Source: Actimicrobium sp035984655 (GTDB taxonomy: Bacteria > Pseudomonadota > Gammaproteobacteria > Burkholderiales > Burkholderiaceae_D). From it: a stretch of 64,000 nucleotides of DNA. How positions within the stretch are numbered: the first letter of the stretch is position 1; every line of letters starts with the position of its first letter. The position numbers and the translations under genes are program-made. The DNA lies in assembly GCF_035984655.1 (NCBI RefSeq), contig NZ_JAXCHT010000003.1, positions 62,001-126,000 of the forward strand, read 5' to 3'. This document shows positions 8,930 through 18,014 of this stretch, in pieces. A model generated the notes under the pieces. That model saw nothing but the letters and a program-made list of their open reading frames with translations. It did not search any database and was not told the origin of the DNA.

Positions 8930-9621
8930 GGTAGCTCGGCCGAACCCATGCGCCGCAAAATCAGGCCGGTGCGGGCGCGCAGGTAGGTCGACCCGCGATT
9001 GAGATCGTAGAAGCGCGGACGCGGCAGCATCACCGCCAAGCGTGCCGCCTGGCTGGCGCCGAGACCGGCCGCCGGGACGCCGTAATAATGCTGCGCCGCG
9101 GCCTCGGCGCCGAAGACACCGACACCCCACTCGACCACGTTCAGATAGATTTCGAAAATGCGCTCCTTGTCCATAAGGAACTCAAGCATGTAGGTAATGA
9201 TGAACTCCTGTCCCTTGCGAAAATAGCTGCGGTCGCCCGACAGGAACAGATTCTTCGCCAGCTGCTGCGTGATGGTGGAACCGCCGCTGACGACCTTGCC
9301 TTTGCGGGTATTTTTTTCATACGCCTTTTGCAAGGCCTCCCAATCGACGCCTTCATGCTCGGAGAAGTGCGAATCCTCCGATGCAATGATGGCGCGCTTC
9401 AGATTGCCGGAGATGCGTTCATACGGCACCCACTTGAACTGGATTTTCGCGGCCGGATTTTTTTCCTGCAGCGCGCTCTGCTGCTGGCGCATGAAGCTGG
9501 TTGAGCCGGGGTTGTGATCGACCCACCACCAGATCTGGACGAAGAAATACAACTGGATGATGAGCACGATGGCTACTGCCGCCACGATCAGCAGGACGAT
9601 CAATTTTCGCAGGGATTTCAT
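8926..9621 (-). CDS. mtgA: Monofunctional peptidoglycan glycosyltransferase
   Basis: Encodes 231 residues. The enzyme polymerises lipid II into glycan strands in the periplasm, with no transpeptidase domain. A membrane anchor at about residues 8-32 is followed by the GT51 domain: motif I ASEDSHFSEHEGVDW with catalytic E82, motif II GGSTITQQLAKNL, then the RKGQEFIITYMLE and IYLNVVEWG blocks. Length is typical of MtgA. It lies seven bases after aroE and is coupled to the downstream DUF4124 gene by a 4-base overlap. Confidence 0.96.
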   Translation of the reverse strand: MKSLRKLIVLLIVAAVAIVLIIQLYFFVQIWWWVDHNPGSTSFMRQQQSALQEKNPAAKIQFKWVPYERISGNLKRAIIASEDSHFSEHEGVDWEALQKAYEKNTRKGKVVSGGSTITQQLAKNLFLSGDRSYFRKGQEFIITYMLEFLMDKERIFEIYLNVVEWGVGVFGAEAAAQHYYGVPAAGLGASQAARLAVMLPRPRFYDLNRGSTYLRARTGLILRRMGSAELP

Positions 9622-9628
9622 CGGGGTC

Positions 9629-10468
9629 TCAGAGGGTTGCAGCGGGGGTTTGCAGCATGCGCCGCAGGTCGTCCAGCACTGGCGCAGTCAGCGGTCGCAC
9701 GCCACGCCAGAGATGAAATGCTTCGGCGGCCTGCTCGACCAGCATGCCGAGGCCGTCGCGGGTCGCGGCGCCGAGTTGCGCGGCGAAGCGCAAGAATACC
9801 GTCGGTTGTGCTGCGTACATCATGTCGTATGCCAGCGTTCCGGAGCGGAATGCCTGCGCCGGAACCGGCGGCAAGACATCGGTCAGGCTGGCCGCAGTGG
9901 CGTTGATGATGACGTCAAACGGTCCTTTGAGTGCGGCATATTCCGCCGCCTCCAGCGCATCAAAGCGGGCAAATTGCGCAGCCAGCGCAAACGCCCGGTC
10001 GGCGCTGCGATTGGCAATGATCAGTTGCGCCGGCCGCTGTTCGAGCAGTGGCAACAAGGCCCCGCGCGCGGCGCCGCCGGCGCCCAGCAACAGAATCCGC
10101 TTGTCGCGCAAGGCAACCCCGGCATTGGCCATGATGTCGGTGACCAGGCCGACGCCATCGGTGTTGTCACCGTAGATACGCGCGCCATCGAATTGCAGCG
10201 TATTGACCGCTCCGGCAGCACCGGCGCGTTCGCTCAGCGTGGTCGCCATGGCGTGCGCATCCAGCTTGAATGGCAGGGTGACGTTGGCGCCGCGTGCGCC
10301 ACTGGCAATGAGTGCGTGCACACCGGCGGCAAAGCCGTCGAGCGGCAACAGCAGGCGCTCGTAGGTCATCGCCTGGCCGGTCTGCGCGGCAAACGCCGCG
10401 TGAATCTGCGGCGAGCGGCTGTGCGCCACGGGATTGCCGATGACCACGTAGCGATCCGGCGCGCCCAT
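9629..10468 (-). CDS. aroE: Shikimate dehydrogenase
   Basis: Encodes 279 residues. It reduces 3-dehydroshikimate to shikimate with NADPH in the aromatic amino acid pathway. The substrate site is seen in NPVAHSRSP near residues 12-20 and NVTLPFK with catalytic K68; DNTDGVG carries D104. The NADP-binding glycine loop is LLLGAGGAARG near residue 125. The gene starts at the ATG sharing its A with the stop of the upstream TonB-like gene (TGATG), so the two are probably co-translated. A second shikimate-pathway gene, aroQ, lies at 19.2 kb. Confidence 0.96.
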   Translation of the reverse strand: MGAPDRYVVIGNPVAHSRSPQIHAAFAAQTGQAMTYERLLLPLDGFAAGVHALIASGARGANVTLPFKLDAHAMATTLSERAGAAGAVNTLQFDGARIYGDNTDGVGLVTDIMANAGVALRDKRILLLGAGGAARGALLPLLEQRPAQLIIANRSADRAFALAAQFARFDALEAAEYAALKGPFDVIINATAASLTDVLPPVPAQAFRSGTLAYDMMYAAQPTVFLRFAAQLGAATRDGLGMLVEQAAEAFHLWRGVRPLTAPVLDDLRRMLQTPAATL

Positions 10469-11349
10469 CAGTTGGCACTGCCGCGCAACTCGGCCTCCAG
10501 CGATTCTTCGCGCGTAAACTTGAAGCGGGTAATGATCTCCCAGACATCGTCCTTGTCGCCGGAACGCATGTTCGGCGGGAACCGGCCGAAGGGCGCCGAG
10601 CGCCGCACGATGCGCAGTGCCGCGCTGTCGAGGGCGGCAATGCCGGAACTGCGTTCGATGCGCGGACCGCCATCGCGCTCATAGATGCTGCCGTCCTGAT
10701 ACACCGGAATGTAAAGCACCAGCTCGCCATACAGTTTCTTGCCATCCTGCTGCGGGAAGTTGAGCGTGCCGCGCTTTTCGATGCGGTCCTGCAGCGCCTT
10801 GTAATACATGGCGTAGCCGACTTCGCGGGTGCTCGGCGTGATCTGGGTCTTCTTGGGACGTTTGTTGTAATCCTCGATGTTGCGCGAGATTTCGGCCTCG
10901 CGGCGGGCAATCGCCTTGCTGCTGTCCTGCAGGTCATTGGCGTCCGGCTGCGGCGCATCCTTCAGTTTGTCGAGATCGGTCAGCAACGGGACCGAGACCG
11001 GCGACGGCCGGCTCAACTGCGCCATCAGCTTTTGCTGTGCCGCCTCCAGATCCACCACGCGCCGCCGCGTCGCCTTGACGCTGTCGCCGTCCTCGGTGCG
11101 GCGCAGATCCGGCAGCGGCGACTTGGCCCGCCCGGTGGTCGCATTGCCACCGCCATCCAGGTTGGCTTGCGCCAGCACTTCAGCCTTGAGTGGCGGCGAT
11201 TTGTGCTTGGCGTTGACGAGAATGACCTCGAGCCCCGGATCATCCGGCTTCTGACGCAGGGACTCAGGTGACGTGAAGTGCACGACCAGCAGGGCGCCAT
11301 GCACCAGCAGGGAGACTACGAAGGCGATGGTCAGGGTCGGATTACGCAA
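10468..11349 (-). CDS. TonB-like protein with single N-terminal membrane anchor
   Basis: Encodes 293 residues from a TTG at 11349, the first usable start after an in-frame stop. The N-terminus has one membrane helix (IAFVVSLLVHGALLVVHF), then a charged periplasmic stretch, and a C-terminal region YGELVLYIPVYQDGSIYE with IVRRSAPFGRFPPNM, which matches the TonB/TolA C-terminal pattern. It may couple inner-membrane energy to an outer-membrane partner or act as a structural linker; no exbBD or receptor gene is nearby. It lies 39 bases after rnb and overlaps aroE by one base. Confidence 0.72.
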   Translation of the reverse strand: MRNPTLTIAFVVSLLVHGALLVVHFTSPESLRQKPDDPGLEVILVNAKHKSPPLKAEVLAQANLDGGGNATTGRAKSPLPDLRRTEDGDSVKATRRRVVDLEAAQQKLMAQLSRPSPVSVPLLTDLDKLKDAPQPDANDLQDSSKAIARREAEISRNIEDYNKRPKKTQITPSTREVGYAMYYKALQDRIEKRGTLNFPQQDGKKLYGELVLYIPVYQDGSIYERDGGPRIERSSGIAALDSAALRIVRRSAPFGRFPPNMRSGDKDDVWEIITRFKFTREESLEAELRGSAN

Positions 11350-11388
11350 GGTGGACTTTGGACGCGGTTAGGATCGAAGGCACCGATT

Positions 11389-13437
11389 TTACGATAGCGG
11401 CGCTGCGCTGTCGGAGATTGTTCCGGGTTCGGCATCGGCGTCGATGCCATTTTCCAACGGTGCGATTTCAACCATGCTGTCGTCGACTGCCGGCACCGTA
11501 TCGTCGTCCGGTTCCTCGTCCTCGATCTGCGCCATCACGGTCGGCACCACCTCGATCAGGCGCGCCTCCACGCTCAGGTCGACTTCGTCCCAGCCCAGCA
11601 GATCCAGCACCACCTGGCTGCCACGCGGCAGTGCCTGCATGCCCGGCAGCTTGATTACCAGTGGCAGATCGACCAGACGCAGAATCTCATCCTTGAGCAC
11701 GACTGCCTCGACGCGGCGCGCCTGCTGCTGGGTCAGCCAGCGCAGGCACCAGTAGCGCTCCATGCTGTTCTGGAATTCGCCATACGCCGCGTAGGCCGCA
11801 TCGAACGCCGAGACAATGGCGAACAGGTCGGCGTCGCGCGGCTTGAACGGCGCCGCCAGCGGGGCCATCACGCCATGCTCGACGCAGGCCAGGATTTGCC
11901 ACTGGTTGACCAGATCGGTATAGCGCCGCAGCGGCGACGTGCTCCATGCATATTGATCGACACCGAGGCCCTGATGCGGCGCGGCGTGCGTGACCATGCG
12001 CACCTGCATCTTGGCCGCCCAGCCGCCGCTGCCGCCGCCCTGCGCGCGATAGATGCCCGGCACGCCGTGGTCATTCATCAGCTTGCCCCAGCTGCTGTTG
12101 GCAAAGATCATCAGCTCGGCGACGATCTTGTCGAGCGGCGCCCCGCGTTTGCGGCGCGTGATCGTGACGACATCGTCGTCAACATAAAAATTGAAATCGA
12201 CCCGGTTGTTCTGTTCCGGCCGCAAGCCAAAACCTTCGCGCTTGACCATGCGTCCCTGCTCCAGCACCAGCGCCCATTGCCACAGCAGCGCCAGCTCGGC
12301 CTTGTGCGGATAGTCGCCGGCGCCGGCGGCGAGATTGTCTTCGGTGACGAAGGCATCGAGATCATTGTGGCGCAGGTTGGCCGCAATCGGGACGGCCTCG
12401 GCGCGGGTCTCGGTGCTGATGACGGACCAGTCGGTCGGGTCGAGCGTGGCATACAGCGACACCGCCGGACAGGTCTTGCCCTCGGCCAGCGTGAACGATT
12501 GCACCAGGTCGTCCGGCAGCATGGTGATTTTGTCACCGGGCATGTAGACCGTCGACATGCGCGCACGGGCAATCGCATCGATGGCGTCATCGCGCTTGAT
12601 GCCAAGGGCCGGCGCGGCGATGTGAATGCCCACCCGCACCGTGCCGTCGGCAAGCGTGACGACCGAAAAGGCATCGTCGATTTCGGTGGTGGTGACATCA
12701 TCGATGGAGAATGCGGCGACCTCGGCGACCGGCAACACCGGCGTCGCCGGGATCGCGAACGATGGAAACTGCAAACCCTTCGGGAACTGCTCGAACAGGA
12801 AACGCGAGAAGTGCAACTGCTTGGGCGAGGCAATCCCGCCGCAGTCGAGCATCAGGCGCTGCGGCGTGGTTTGCAGTTCATTGCAAGCTACTTCCATGGC
12901 CTTGTATTCGATGCTGTTCTTGTCCGGCTTGAACAGCAGTTGCAGCGCCAGCGCACGCATCGACTCGGGCAGTTCATGCGCCTTGAGCTGGTCGACGTAC
13001 TGCGCCTGGATGACACCCTGCTGCTTCTTCTTTTCAATGCCGGCCAGCGCCGCTTGCAGCGATGCCACCGGTGCGGCCTTGTAACGGCCCTTGCCCTTGC
13101 GGTAGAAATACACCGGCGCCGAGTGCAGGCGCAGCAGCAGTCCGGCGGCTTCGGCCGGGTGCGGCGCATGGCCGAAATATTCGGTGCCCAGCTCGATGAA
13201 ACCAAACTCTTCTTCGCCCGCGACTTCCCACAGAAAATCGAGATCGAGTCCGTCGCAGATCACCTTCGCTTCGGCCAGCAATTCCTGCGGCGCCGGCGCT
13301 GCGAACTGCAACAGCACATCCTTGACCTTGACCTTGGTGCGCTTGCCGGACTGCATTTCAACCTGATACGCCTCACCTGCCTGCGACATCATTACGCCGG
13401 CCTTGAAATCGCCGGACTCTTCAAAAAATACATTCAT
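11389..13437 (-). CDS. rnb: RNase II/RNB-family exoribonuclease
   Basis: Encodes 682 residues. This is a 3'-to-5' hydrolytic exoribonuclease with an N-terminal RNA-binding region and a central RNB domain. The RNB metal site reads FSIDDVTTTEIDDAFSV, where E. coli RNase II has four aspartates; here the second is glutamate and the others remain. Further RNB signatures are TVYMPGDKITMLPDDL and the late block STSPLRRYTDLVNQW. The C-terminus ends in a low-complexity acidic tail. It starts 15 bases after the DUF3857 gene. RNase R is less likely given the length. Confidence 0.88.
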   Translation of the reverse strand: MNVFFEESGDFKAGVMMSQAGEAYQVEMQSGKRTKVKVKDVLLQFAAPAPQELLAEAKVICDGLDLDFLWEVAGEEEFGFIELGTEYFGHAPHPAEAAGLLLRLHSAPVYFYRKGKGRYKAAPVASLQAALAGIEKKKQQGVIQAQYVDQLKAHELPESMRALALQLLFKPDKNSIEYKAMEVACNELQTTPQRLMLDCGGIASPKQLHFSRFLFEQFPKGLQFPSFAIPATPVLPVAEVAAFSIDDVTTTEIDDAFSVVTLADGTVRVGIHIAAPALGIKRDDAIDAIARARMSTVYMPGDKITMLPDDLVQSFTLAEGKTCPAVSLYATLDPTDWSVISTETRAEAVPIAANLRHNDLDAFVTEDNLAAGAGDYPHKAELALLWQWALVLEQGRMVKREGFGLRPEQNNRVDFNFYVDDDVVTITRRKRGAPLDKIVAELMIFANSSWGKLMNDHGVPGIYRAQGGGSGGWAAKMQVRMVTHAAPHQGLGVDQYAWSTSPLRRYTDLVNQWQILACVEHGVMAPLAAPFKPRDADLFAIVSAFDAAYAAYGEFQNSMERYWCLRWLTQQQARRVEAVVLKDEILRLVDLPLVIKLPGMQALPRGSQVVLDLLGWDEVDLSVEARLIEVVPTVMAQIEDEEPDDDTVPAVDDSMVEIAPLENGIDADAEPGTISDSAAPLS

Positions 13438-13452
13438 TGATGACTTTGCTGG

Positions 13453-15378
13453 TTAGTTGTCTTTGTTCGGGATGGCCGCGCTGGCAGCGGTTTGTGGCGT
13501 GTTCCCTGCCCCCGTTTCCTGCGCCGCCATGTCAATCGTCTGGTAAATCACTTGCGCGCGCAAATCGCGTTCGATGCGTGCCACGGCGACCCGACTGGCC
13601 GGAAATTCATCCGGCTGGCAGGCCAGCGCCGGATGCGTAATCGCCAAGCGTCGCACCGCGTTCAGCCTGCCGTCCGAGAAGGCATAACGGGATGCGTAGT
13701 CAAAGCCGGCTTGCGTCAGCGCCTGTCCTTTCGGCACCAGCAATTTCAGCGTCGGCGGCACGCGTATTTCGTAACGGTCTTCCAGCGTCCAGGCCGGGCA
13801 CCAGTACGGCAACGTGCGCGCCGCACGCTGGTACACCGCACGCAAATGGTCGAACGCGATCGGGCCAACCAGCAGTGGCGCAAGCGGTATTGTGCCATTC
13901 TCGGCCAGCGCCAGATAATTGTTGATGCGCACGTCGATGCGCACGGTCAGGCCATCATCGTCGGCATGGTCCTCGAAACTGACGGCGCCACTGCCTTCCA
14001 TGCCGCGCGTATCGAGCAATTCACGCACCCATTCACGCTCCTTGCGTTTGCCGATCGACTGGCGAATTTCACGCAAGTCGATGGCGGCGGCGCCGGTGGC
14101 GCTGATGCTGTAGTCGCCGCTGACATTGCCATCTTCGTCCAGGGTCAGGCGCGTGGTGCGGATCGCGGCAAAGCGGGTCGGATCGACCGTCGGCGTGCGC
14201 TGCACGGCCGCGCCGAGTGCGGCATGAATGACCGGCTTGTCGCTGTCGGCAATCGGCAGGATACCGAACGGCGTGCTCGGTCCGGCCGTGGAATCGAGGT
14301 ACAGGTTCAGCGAGGGGACGTAGGTGATCACGTGGTTGAAGGCCGGATAGACCACCGGCGGCAGCGAGTACGAGGTCTTGTCGCTGTTGATCAGCACCGT
14401 GGTCGAGGTGATCCCGCGCGCCGCCAGCAAGGCTTCGAGCAGCACGACATGATCCTTGCAATCGCCATAACGGCTGGCCAGCACCGCGTTGGCCGGATGC
14501 GGCACCCAGCCGTCGCTGCCGACCCAGGTCGCGACATAGCGGACATTGCCGGCCACCCAGTCATACAGTGCCTTGGCCTGGGCGCGCGGTTCGCCGATGC
14601 CGGCCGTGAGCGTGCTGGCGAGCGCGGCTATCTCGGGCGTGACGGCGGCCATCGGGCGCGCCCGCAGATCGTAAGCCGTGGCAAATTGCTGCCAGTCCGT
14701 AAAGGTCGTCGCAACCAGATGCGGCGTGCTGCGAAACAGGTCGACCGAGCTGGTCTCAAGCGCCGTCGCCGCCAGGTTGCGCGCCTGCCAGCGGTAGCGG
14801 GTGCGGCCGTCACGCTCGATCACCGGCAGCGCCTCCAGCCGCACGGCATCGAACTGCAGCGGCATGGTCGAGGGCAATTCGATCGATACATCCACCGCAT
14901 CCCACGCCAGATTGCGGGCGTAATTGCTGCTCGCATAAAACTGTCCGGCGAAGACAGGAACCTTCTGCGTCAATTTGTATTTGTAGGACACCGCGTCGCC
15001 GACTTCGAGCTGCGGGAACGTCAGCATCATGGTGCGCTGGTCGGCCTGCGAAATGCCATAGCCCGCAGCCACCTGACCTTGTTGCAGCTGCACCCCGGCG
15101 CTGCCGACATCAATCCGCCGGCCGTCCCTTTTCAGCGTGTACGCCTCCAGCAACTCGGCCTCTTCCAGCTTGCCGTTGTAGCTGATTGACATCTTGCCGC
15201 TGTTGACCAGTGCCACTTCGGTGAACAACCGATACGACAGGTCCTGCACCACCGACCATGTCGCATCCGCATTGACCTGATAGTCGGCCTGGTACTTGAG
15301 AAAACGCACATGGCCCTCGTCCTCGGCCCATACGCCATGGCTTGCCAGAACCAGCACCAGAAAGAGGAGAGCTTTCAT
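13453..15378 (-). CDS. DUF3857 and transglutaminase-like domain protein, exported
   Basis: Encodes 641 residues from the ATG at 15378, followed by a signal peptide (MKALLFLVLVLASHGVWA). The first half is a DUF3857-type beta domain and the second a transglutaminase-like papain fold. The catalytic cysteine lies in SRYGDCKDHVVLLEALL, with histidine in YPAFNHVITYVP and aspartate in NLYLDSTAG, so the triad looks intact. Members are thought to act outside the cytoplasm on peptides or peptidoglycan, but substrates are unknown. It sits between ubiC and rnb in one run of genes. Confidence 0.85.
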   Translation of the reverse strand: MKALLFLVLVLASHGVWAEDEGHVRFLKYQADYQVNADATWSVVQDLSYRLFTEVALVNSGKMSISYNGKLEEAELLEAYTLKRDGRRIDVGSAGVQLQQGQVAAGYGISQADQRTMMLTFPQLEVGDAVSYKYKLTQKVPVFAGQFYASSNYARNLAWDAVDVSIELPSTMPLQFDAVRLEALPVIERDGRTRYRWQARNLAATALETSSVDLFRSTPHLVATTFTDWQQFATAYDLRARPMAAVTPEIAALASTLTAGIGEPRAQAKALYDWVAGNVRYVATWVGSDGWVPHPANAVLASRYGDCKDHVVLLEALLAARGITSTTVLINSDKTSYSLPPVVYPAFNHVITYVPSLNLYLDSTAGPSTPFGILPIADSDKPVIHAALGAAVQRTPTVDPTRFAAIRTTRLTLDEDGNVSGDYSISATGAAAIDLREIRQSIGKRKEREWVRELLDTRGMEGSGAVSFEDHADDDGLTVRIDVRINNYLALAENGTIPLAPLLVGPIAFDHLRAVYQRAARTLPYWCPAWTLEDRYEIRVPPTLKLLVPKGQALTQAGFDYASRYAFSDGRLNAVRRLAITHPALACQPDEFPASRVAVARIERDLRAQVIYQTIDMAAQETGAGNTPQTAASAAIPNKDN

Positions 15379-15411
15379 TGCATCCGTCAATGTTGAAGAC
15401 TGGAACTCATG

Positions 15412-15969
15412 CTACGCCGCGTTCGGCTGCAATGCGAGGTCCAGCACGGCCGGCAGAAAGATTTCGCTCACCAGCAGGCTGCCGCGCCGGCGATGGTACA
15501 GGCAACGCCGCGCAAAAAGCACTGGCGCAGCTTGCGGCCCCAGCGCTTCGACCAGCCGCAGGCGCATCGGATGATCGGTACGCAGGCGGGCGAATTCGAG
15601 TTGGCCGCGCTGCACCAGCGGATCGCCAAACAGCGTGCTGCCCAGCGAGCGTTCGCCGAGGCTGCCAAACAGCGGCCAGTCCGAGGCCGTGGCGTTGAGC
15701 GGAACGCTGGTGTGTGCAAACACCACCGGCCGGCCGTCGCACGCCAGCACGACATTGCGTTGTTGCACCTGCACGCGCCGCGGCAGCCGCAGGATCTCTT
15801 GCTCATCCGGCATCACCAGCCCGCGCCCCTGCCGAATCCGGCGCACCCGGAACTGCCGGCTGTGCTCCATCAGGCGCGCAGTCAATGACCCGGGCTCGGT
15901 CAGCCAGGCACGCATTTGCGGCGGCGCGTTGACAGCATTGACATGCGACCACCAGCGCGTGGCGATCAC
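15412..15969 (-). CDS. ubiC: Chorismate lyase
   Basis: Encodes 185 residues from a GTG at 15969 that overlaps the yqiA stop (GTGA). Longer readings into yqiA are open but unlikely. The enzyme removes pyruvate from chorismate to give 4-hydroxybenzoate, the first committed step of ubiquinone synthesis. Family features are the WL-(T)-x-x-GSLT motif near the N-terminus, VLACDGRPVVFAHTSVP in the middle and LGSTLFGDPLVQRGQLEF further on. A ubiA gene is not beside it. The weak GTG start with coupling suggests low-level expression tied to yqiA. Confidence 0.88.
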   Translation of the reverse strand: MIATRWWSHVNAVNAPPQMRAWLTEPGSLTARLMEHSRQFRVRRIRQGRGLVMPDEQEILRLPRRVQVQQRNVVLACDGRPVVFAHTSVPLNATASDWPLFGSLGERSLGSTLFGDPLVQRGQLEFARLRTDHPMRLRLVEALGPQAAPVLFARRCLYHRRRGSLLVSEIFLPAVLDLALQPNAA

Positions 15970-16547
15970 TTCGGCTCCGGCGTTCTGTCGCAGAACGCCA
16001 GCACCGCATCCAGATACTCGGCAAATTCGCTGATGCCGTGATCGCTGCCGGTGATCACGCAGTGCTGCGCGCCAGGATAGTGCGCCACCATCTCGCGCCA
16101 GTCGAGCACCTCGTCGCCAGTCGCGGCCAGCAGCAGGTAGCGTGAAGGGAGAGTGATGGTTCCGATGGCCAGCGCGCGCAGCTCGTCGATGTACGCGCGC
16201 TTGAACTCGAACGGCGCGTCGGAATGAAACTGGGTGCTGACGCCGACGTACTTGTCGAGATCGCGCGGCGGCGCCACGGCGGGATTGAGCAGGACCGCGT
16301 GGGCCCCGGTGCATTCCGCCAGCCAGGTCGCGTAATAGCCGCCCAGCGATGAGCCGACCAGCACCAGTTCGGCCGGATCGACGCCGGCGATCAATTGCTG
16401 CGCCAACGCGATCGCGGCGCGCGGCGAGGCCGGCAACTGCGGACACACATACTCGCCGGCGCGGCCGAGCTGCTGCAGGCGCTCACCGAGCAGGCGCGCC
16501 TTGGACGACTGCGGCGACGAACGAAAACCATGCAGATACAGGATCAT
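15966..16547 (-). CDS. yqiA: YqiA-type alpha/beta-hydrolase esterase
   Basis: Encodes 193 residues; the ATG at 16547 overlaps the mpl stop (ATGA). Signs of the fold are an immediate first strand with the oxyanion HG motif (MILYLHGFRSSPQSSKAR), the nucleophile serine in LVGSSLGGYYATWLAE, an aspartate in AATGDEVLDW and a histidine in ITGSDHGISEF. YqiA proteins hydrolyse short acyl esters in vitro; the physiological substrate is unknown. It lies between mpl and ubiC and is translationally coupled to both. Confidence 0.88.
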   Translation of the reverse strand: MILYLHGFRSSPQSSKARLLGERLQQLGRAGEYVCPQLPASPRAAIALAQQLIAGVDPAELVLVGSSLGGYYATWLAECTGAHAVLLNPAVAPPRDLDKYVGVSTQFHSDAPFEFKRAYIDELRALAIGTITLPSRYLLLAATGDEVLDWREMVAHYPGAQHCVITGSDHGISEFAEYLDAVLAFCDRTPEPK

Positions 16548-17938
16548 CGACGGACTTGTGCCAGTGCATCGAGCAGCCGTTGATGGACGCCGCCGAAGCC
16601 GCCGTTGCTCATGACCAGCACCTGATCGCCGGGCTGCGTCGCGGCGACGATGGCTTGCACCAGTTCGCCCAGGTCGTCGAAGGCGGCGGCCTTGTCGCCC
16701 AGCGGCGCCAGCGCTTCGGCCAGATTCCACCCGAGCGCATTTTTGCCGTCGCCTTTGGCGCCATAGCCGAACACCAGGTCGGCTTGCGCCAGGCTGCCCG
16801 GCAAGGCGTTTTTCATGGTGCCCAGCTTCATGGTGTTCGAGCGCGGCTCCAGCACGGCCAGAATGCGGGCGGCGCCAACCTGCTGCCGCAGTCCGGCGAC
16901 GGTGGTCGCGATGGCGGTCGGGTGATGCGCGAAATCGTCGAACACGCGCACGCCGCCGACCTCGCCACGCAGCTCCATGCGCCGGCGTACATTGCGGAAT
17001 TTGCCCAGCGCTTCGATCGCCACGCCGATTGGCACGCCGACATGACGCGCAGCGGCAATCGCCGCCAGGGCATTCATGCGGTTGTGCTCGCCGCTCAGTT
17101 CCCACTGCACCGTACCTTCGTGTCGGCCATTGAAATGGATCGAAAAGCTGCCATCGTTGTGATCCTCCAGCCGCCAGCCGGTGTCAGCGTCGGCGTCAAC
17201 GCCAAACCATTCGAGCTCGCTCCAGCAGCCGCGGTCGATTACCGTGTGCAACGCCGGCTCGCGCTGGTTGACCAGCAACCTGCCGACTTGCGGCACCGTG
17301 CGCACCAGATGATGGAACTGGGTTTCGATGGCGGCCAGGTCGGGGAAAATGTCGGCGTGGTCATACTCGAGATTGTTCAGGATTACGGTGCGCGCGCGGT
17401 AATGCACGAACTTGCTGCGCTTGTCGAAAAATGCGGTGTCGTATTCGTCGGCCTCGATGACGAAGAAGATGGAGTCGGCGTCATCACCGGACAGCCGGGC
17501 AGATATCCCGAAGTTCATCGGCACGCCGCCGATCAGAAAGCCCGGCTGATACCCGGCATCTTCCAGAATCCAGGCCAGCATCGACGCGGTGGTGGTCTTG
17601 CCGTGCGTACCGGCGACTGCCAGCACCCAGCGGTCCTTCAGGATATGTTCGCCAATCCACTGCGGTCCGGACGTGTAGGGCAACGCCCGGTTCAGGATGG
17701 CTTCCATCAGCGCATTCCCGCGCGTGACGATATTACCGATGACGTACAGATCGGGTTTCAGGTCCAGCTGCTCGGGACCGAAGCCCTCGATCAGCTCGAT
17801 GCCCTGGGCTTCGAGCTGGGTGCTCATCGGCGGATACACGTTGAGGTCACAGCCGGTGACACGATGTCCGGCTTGCCGGGCCAGCACTGCCAGGCCACCC
17901 ATGAAGGTGCCGCAGATGCCAAGAATATGAATATGCAT
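16544..17938 (-). CDS. mpl: UDP-N-acetylmuramate:L-alanyl-gamma-D-glutamyl-meso-diaminopimelate ligase
   Basis: Encodes 464 residues. Mpl reattaches the recycled murein tripeptide to UDP-MurNAc in the cytoplasm. It is a Mur-ligase: N-terminal MHIHILGICGTFMGGLAVLAR nucleotide-binding region, the ATP P-loop GTHGKTTTASM at about residue 113, VIEADEYDTAFFDKRSKFVHY in the middle, and the C-terminal FDDFAHHPTAIATTV block characteristic of Mpl and MurC. Recycling partner AmpD is encoded at 31.5 kb. It is the first gene of a nine-gene minus-strand run. Confidence 0.95.
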   Translation of the reverse strand: MHIHILGICGTFMGGLAVLARQAGHRVTGCDLNVYPPMSTQLEAQGIELIEGFGPEQLDLKPDLYVIGNIVTRGNALMEAILNRALPYTSGPQWIGEHILKDRWVLAVAGTHGKTTTASMLAWILEDAGYQPGFLIGGVPMNFGISARLSGDDADSIFFVIEADEYDTAFFDKRSKFVHYRARTVILNNLEYDHADIFPDLAAIETQFHHLVRTVPQVGRLLVNQREPALHTVIDRGCWSELEWFGVDADADTGWRLEDHNDGSFSIHFNGRHEGTVQWELSGEHNRMNALAAIAAARHVGVPIGVAIEALGKFRNVRRRMELRGEVGGVRVFDDFAHHPTAIATTVAGLRQQVGAARILAVLEPRSNTMKLGTMKNALPGSLAQADLVFGYGAKGDGKNALGWNLAEALAPLGDKAAAFDDLGELVQAIVAATQPGDQVLVMSNGGFGGVHQRLLDALAQVRR

Positions 17939-17964
17939 GAGTCACCACCAAATTGAATGGGGGA

Positions 17965-17993
17965 ATTTTACCCGAGCACCGCATTGCACAGAA
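17965..17993 (-). promoter_or_regulatory. Possible promoter of mpl and the following gene run
   Basis: On the minus strand TTCTGT (17988-17993) and TAAAAT (17965-17970) are separated by 17 bases, 26 bases before the mpl start. The -10 is good and the -35 is weak. It is the only fair candidate in the 76-base divergent gap between mpl and the unknown gene at 18.0 kb. Confidence 0.4.
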
Positions 17994-18014
17994 CGGCAGT
18001 TTTTCAGCCGGGTT

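Noticed and set aside
11875..13440. 521-codon plus-strand ORF opposite rnb
   Set aside because: Shadow of rnb; no recognisable domain and low-complexity composition.
13492..15189. 565-codon plus-strand ORF opposite the DUF3857 gene
   Set aside because: Arg-rich antisense shadow without a ribosome site or family resemblance.
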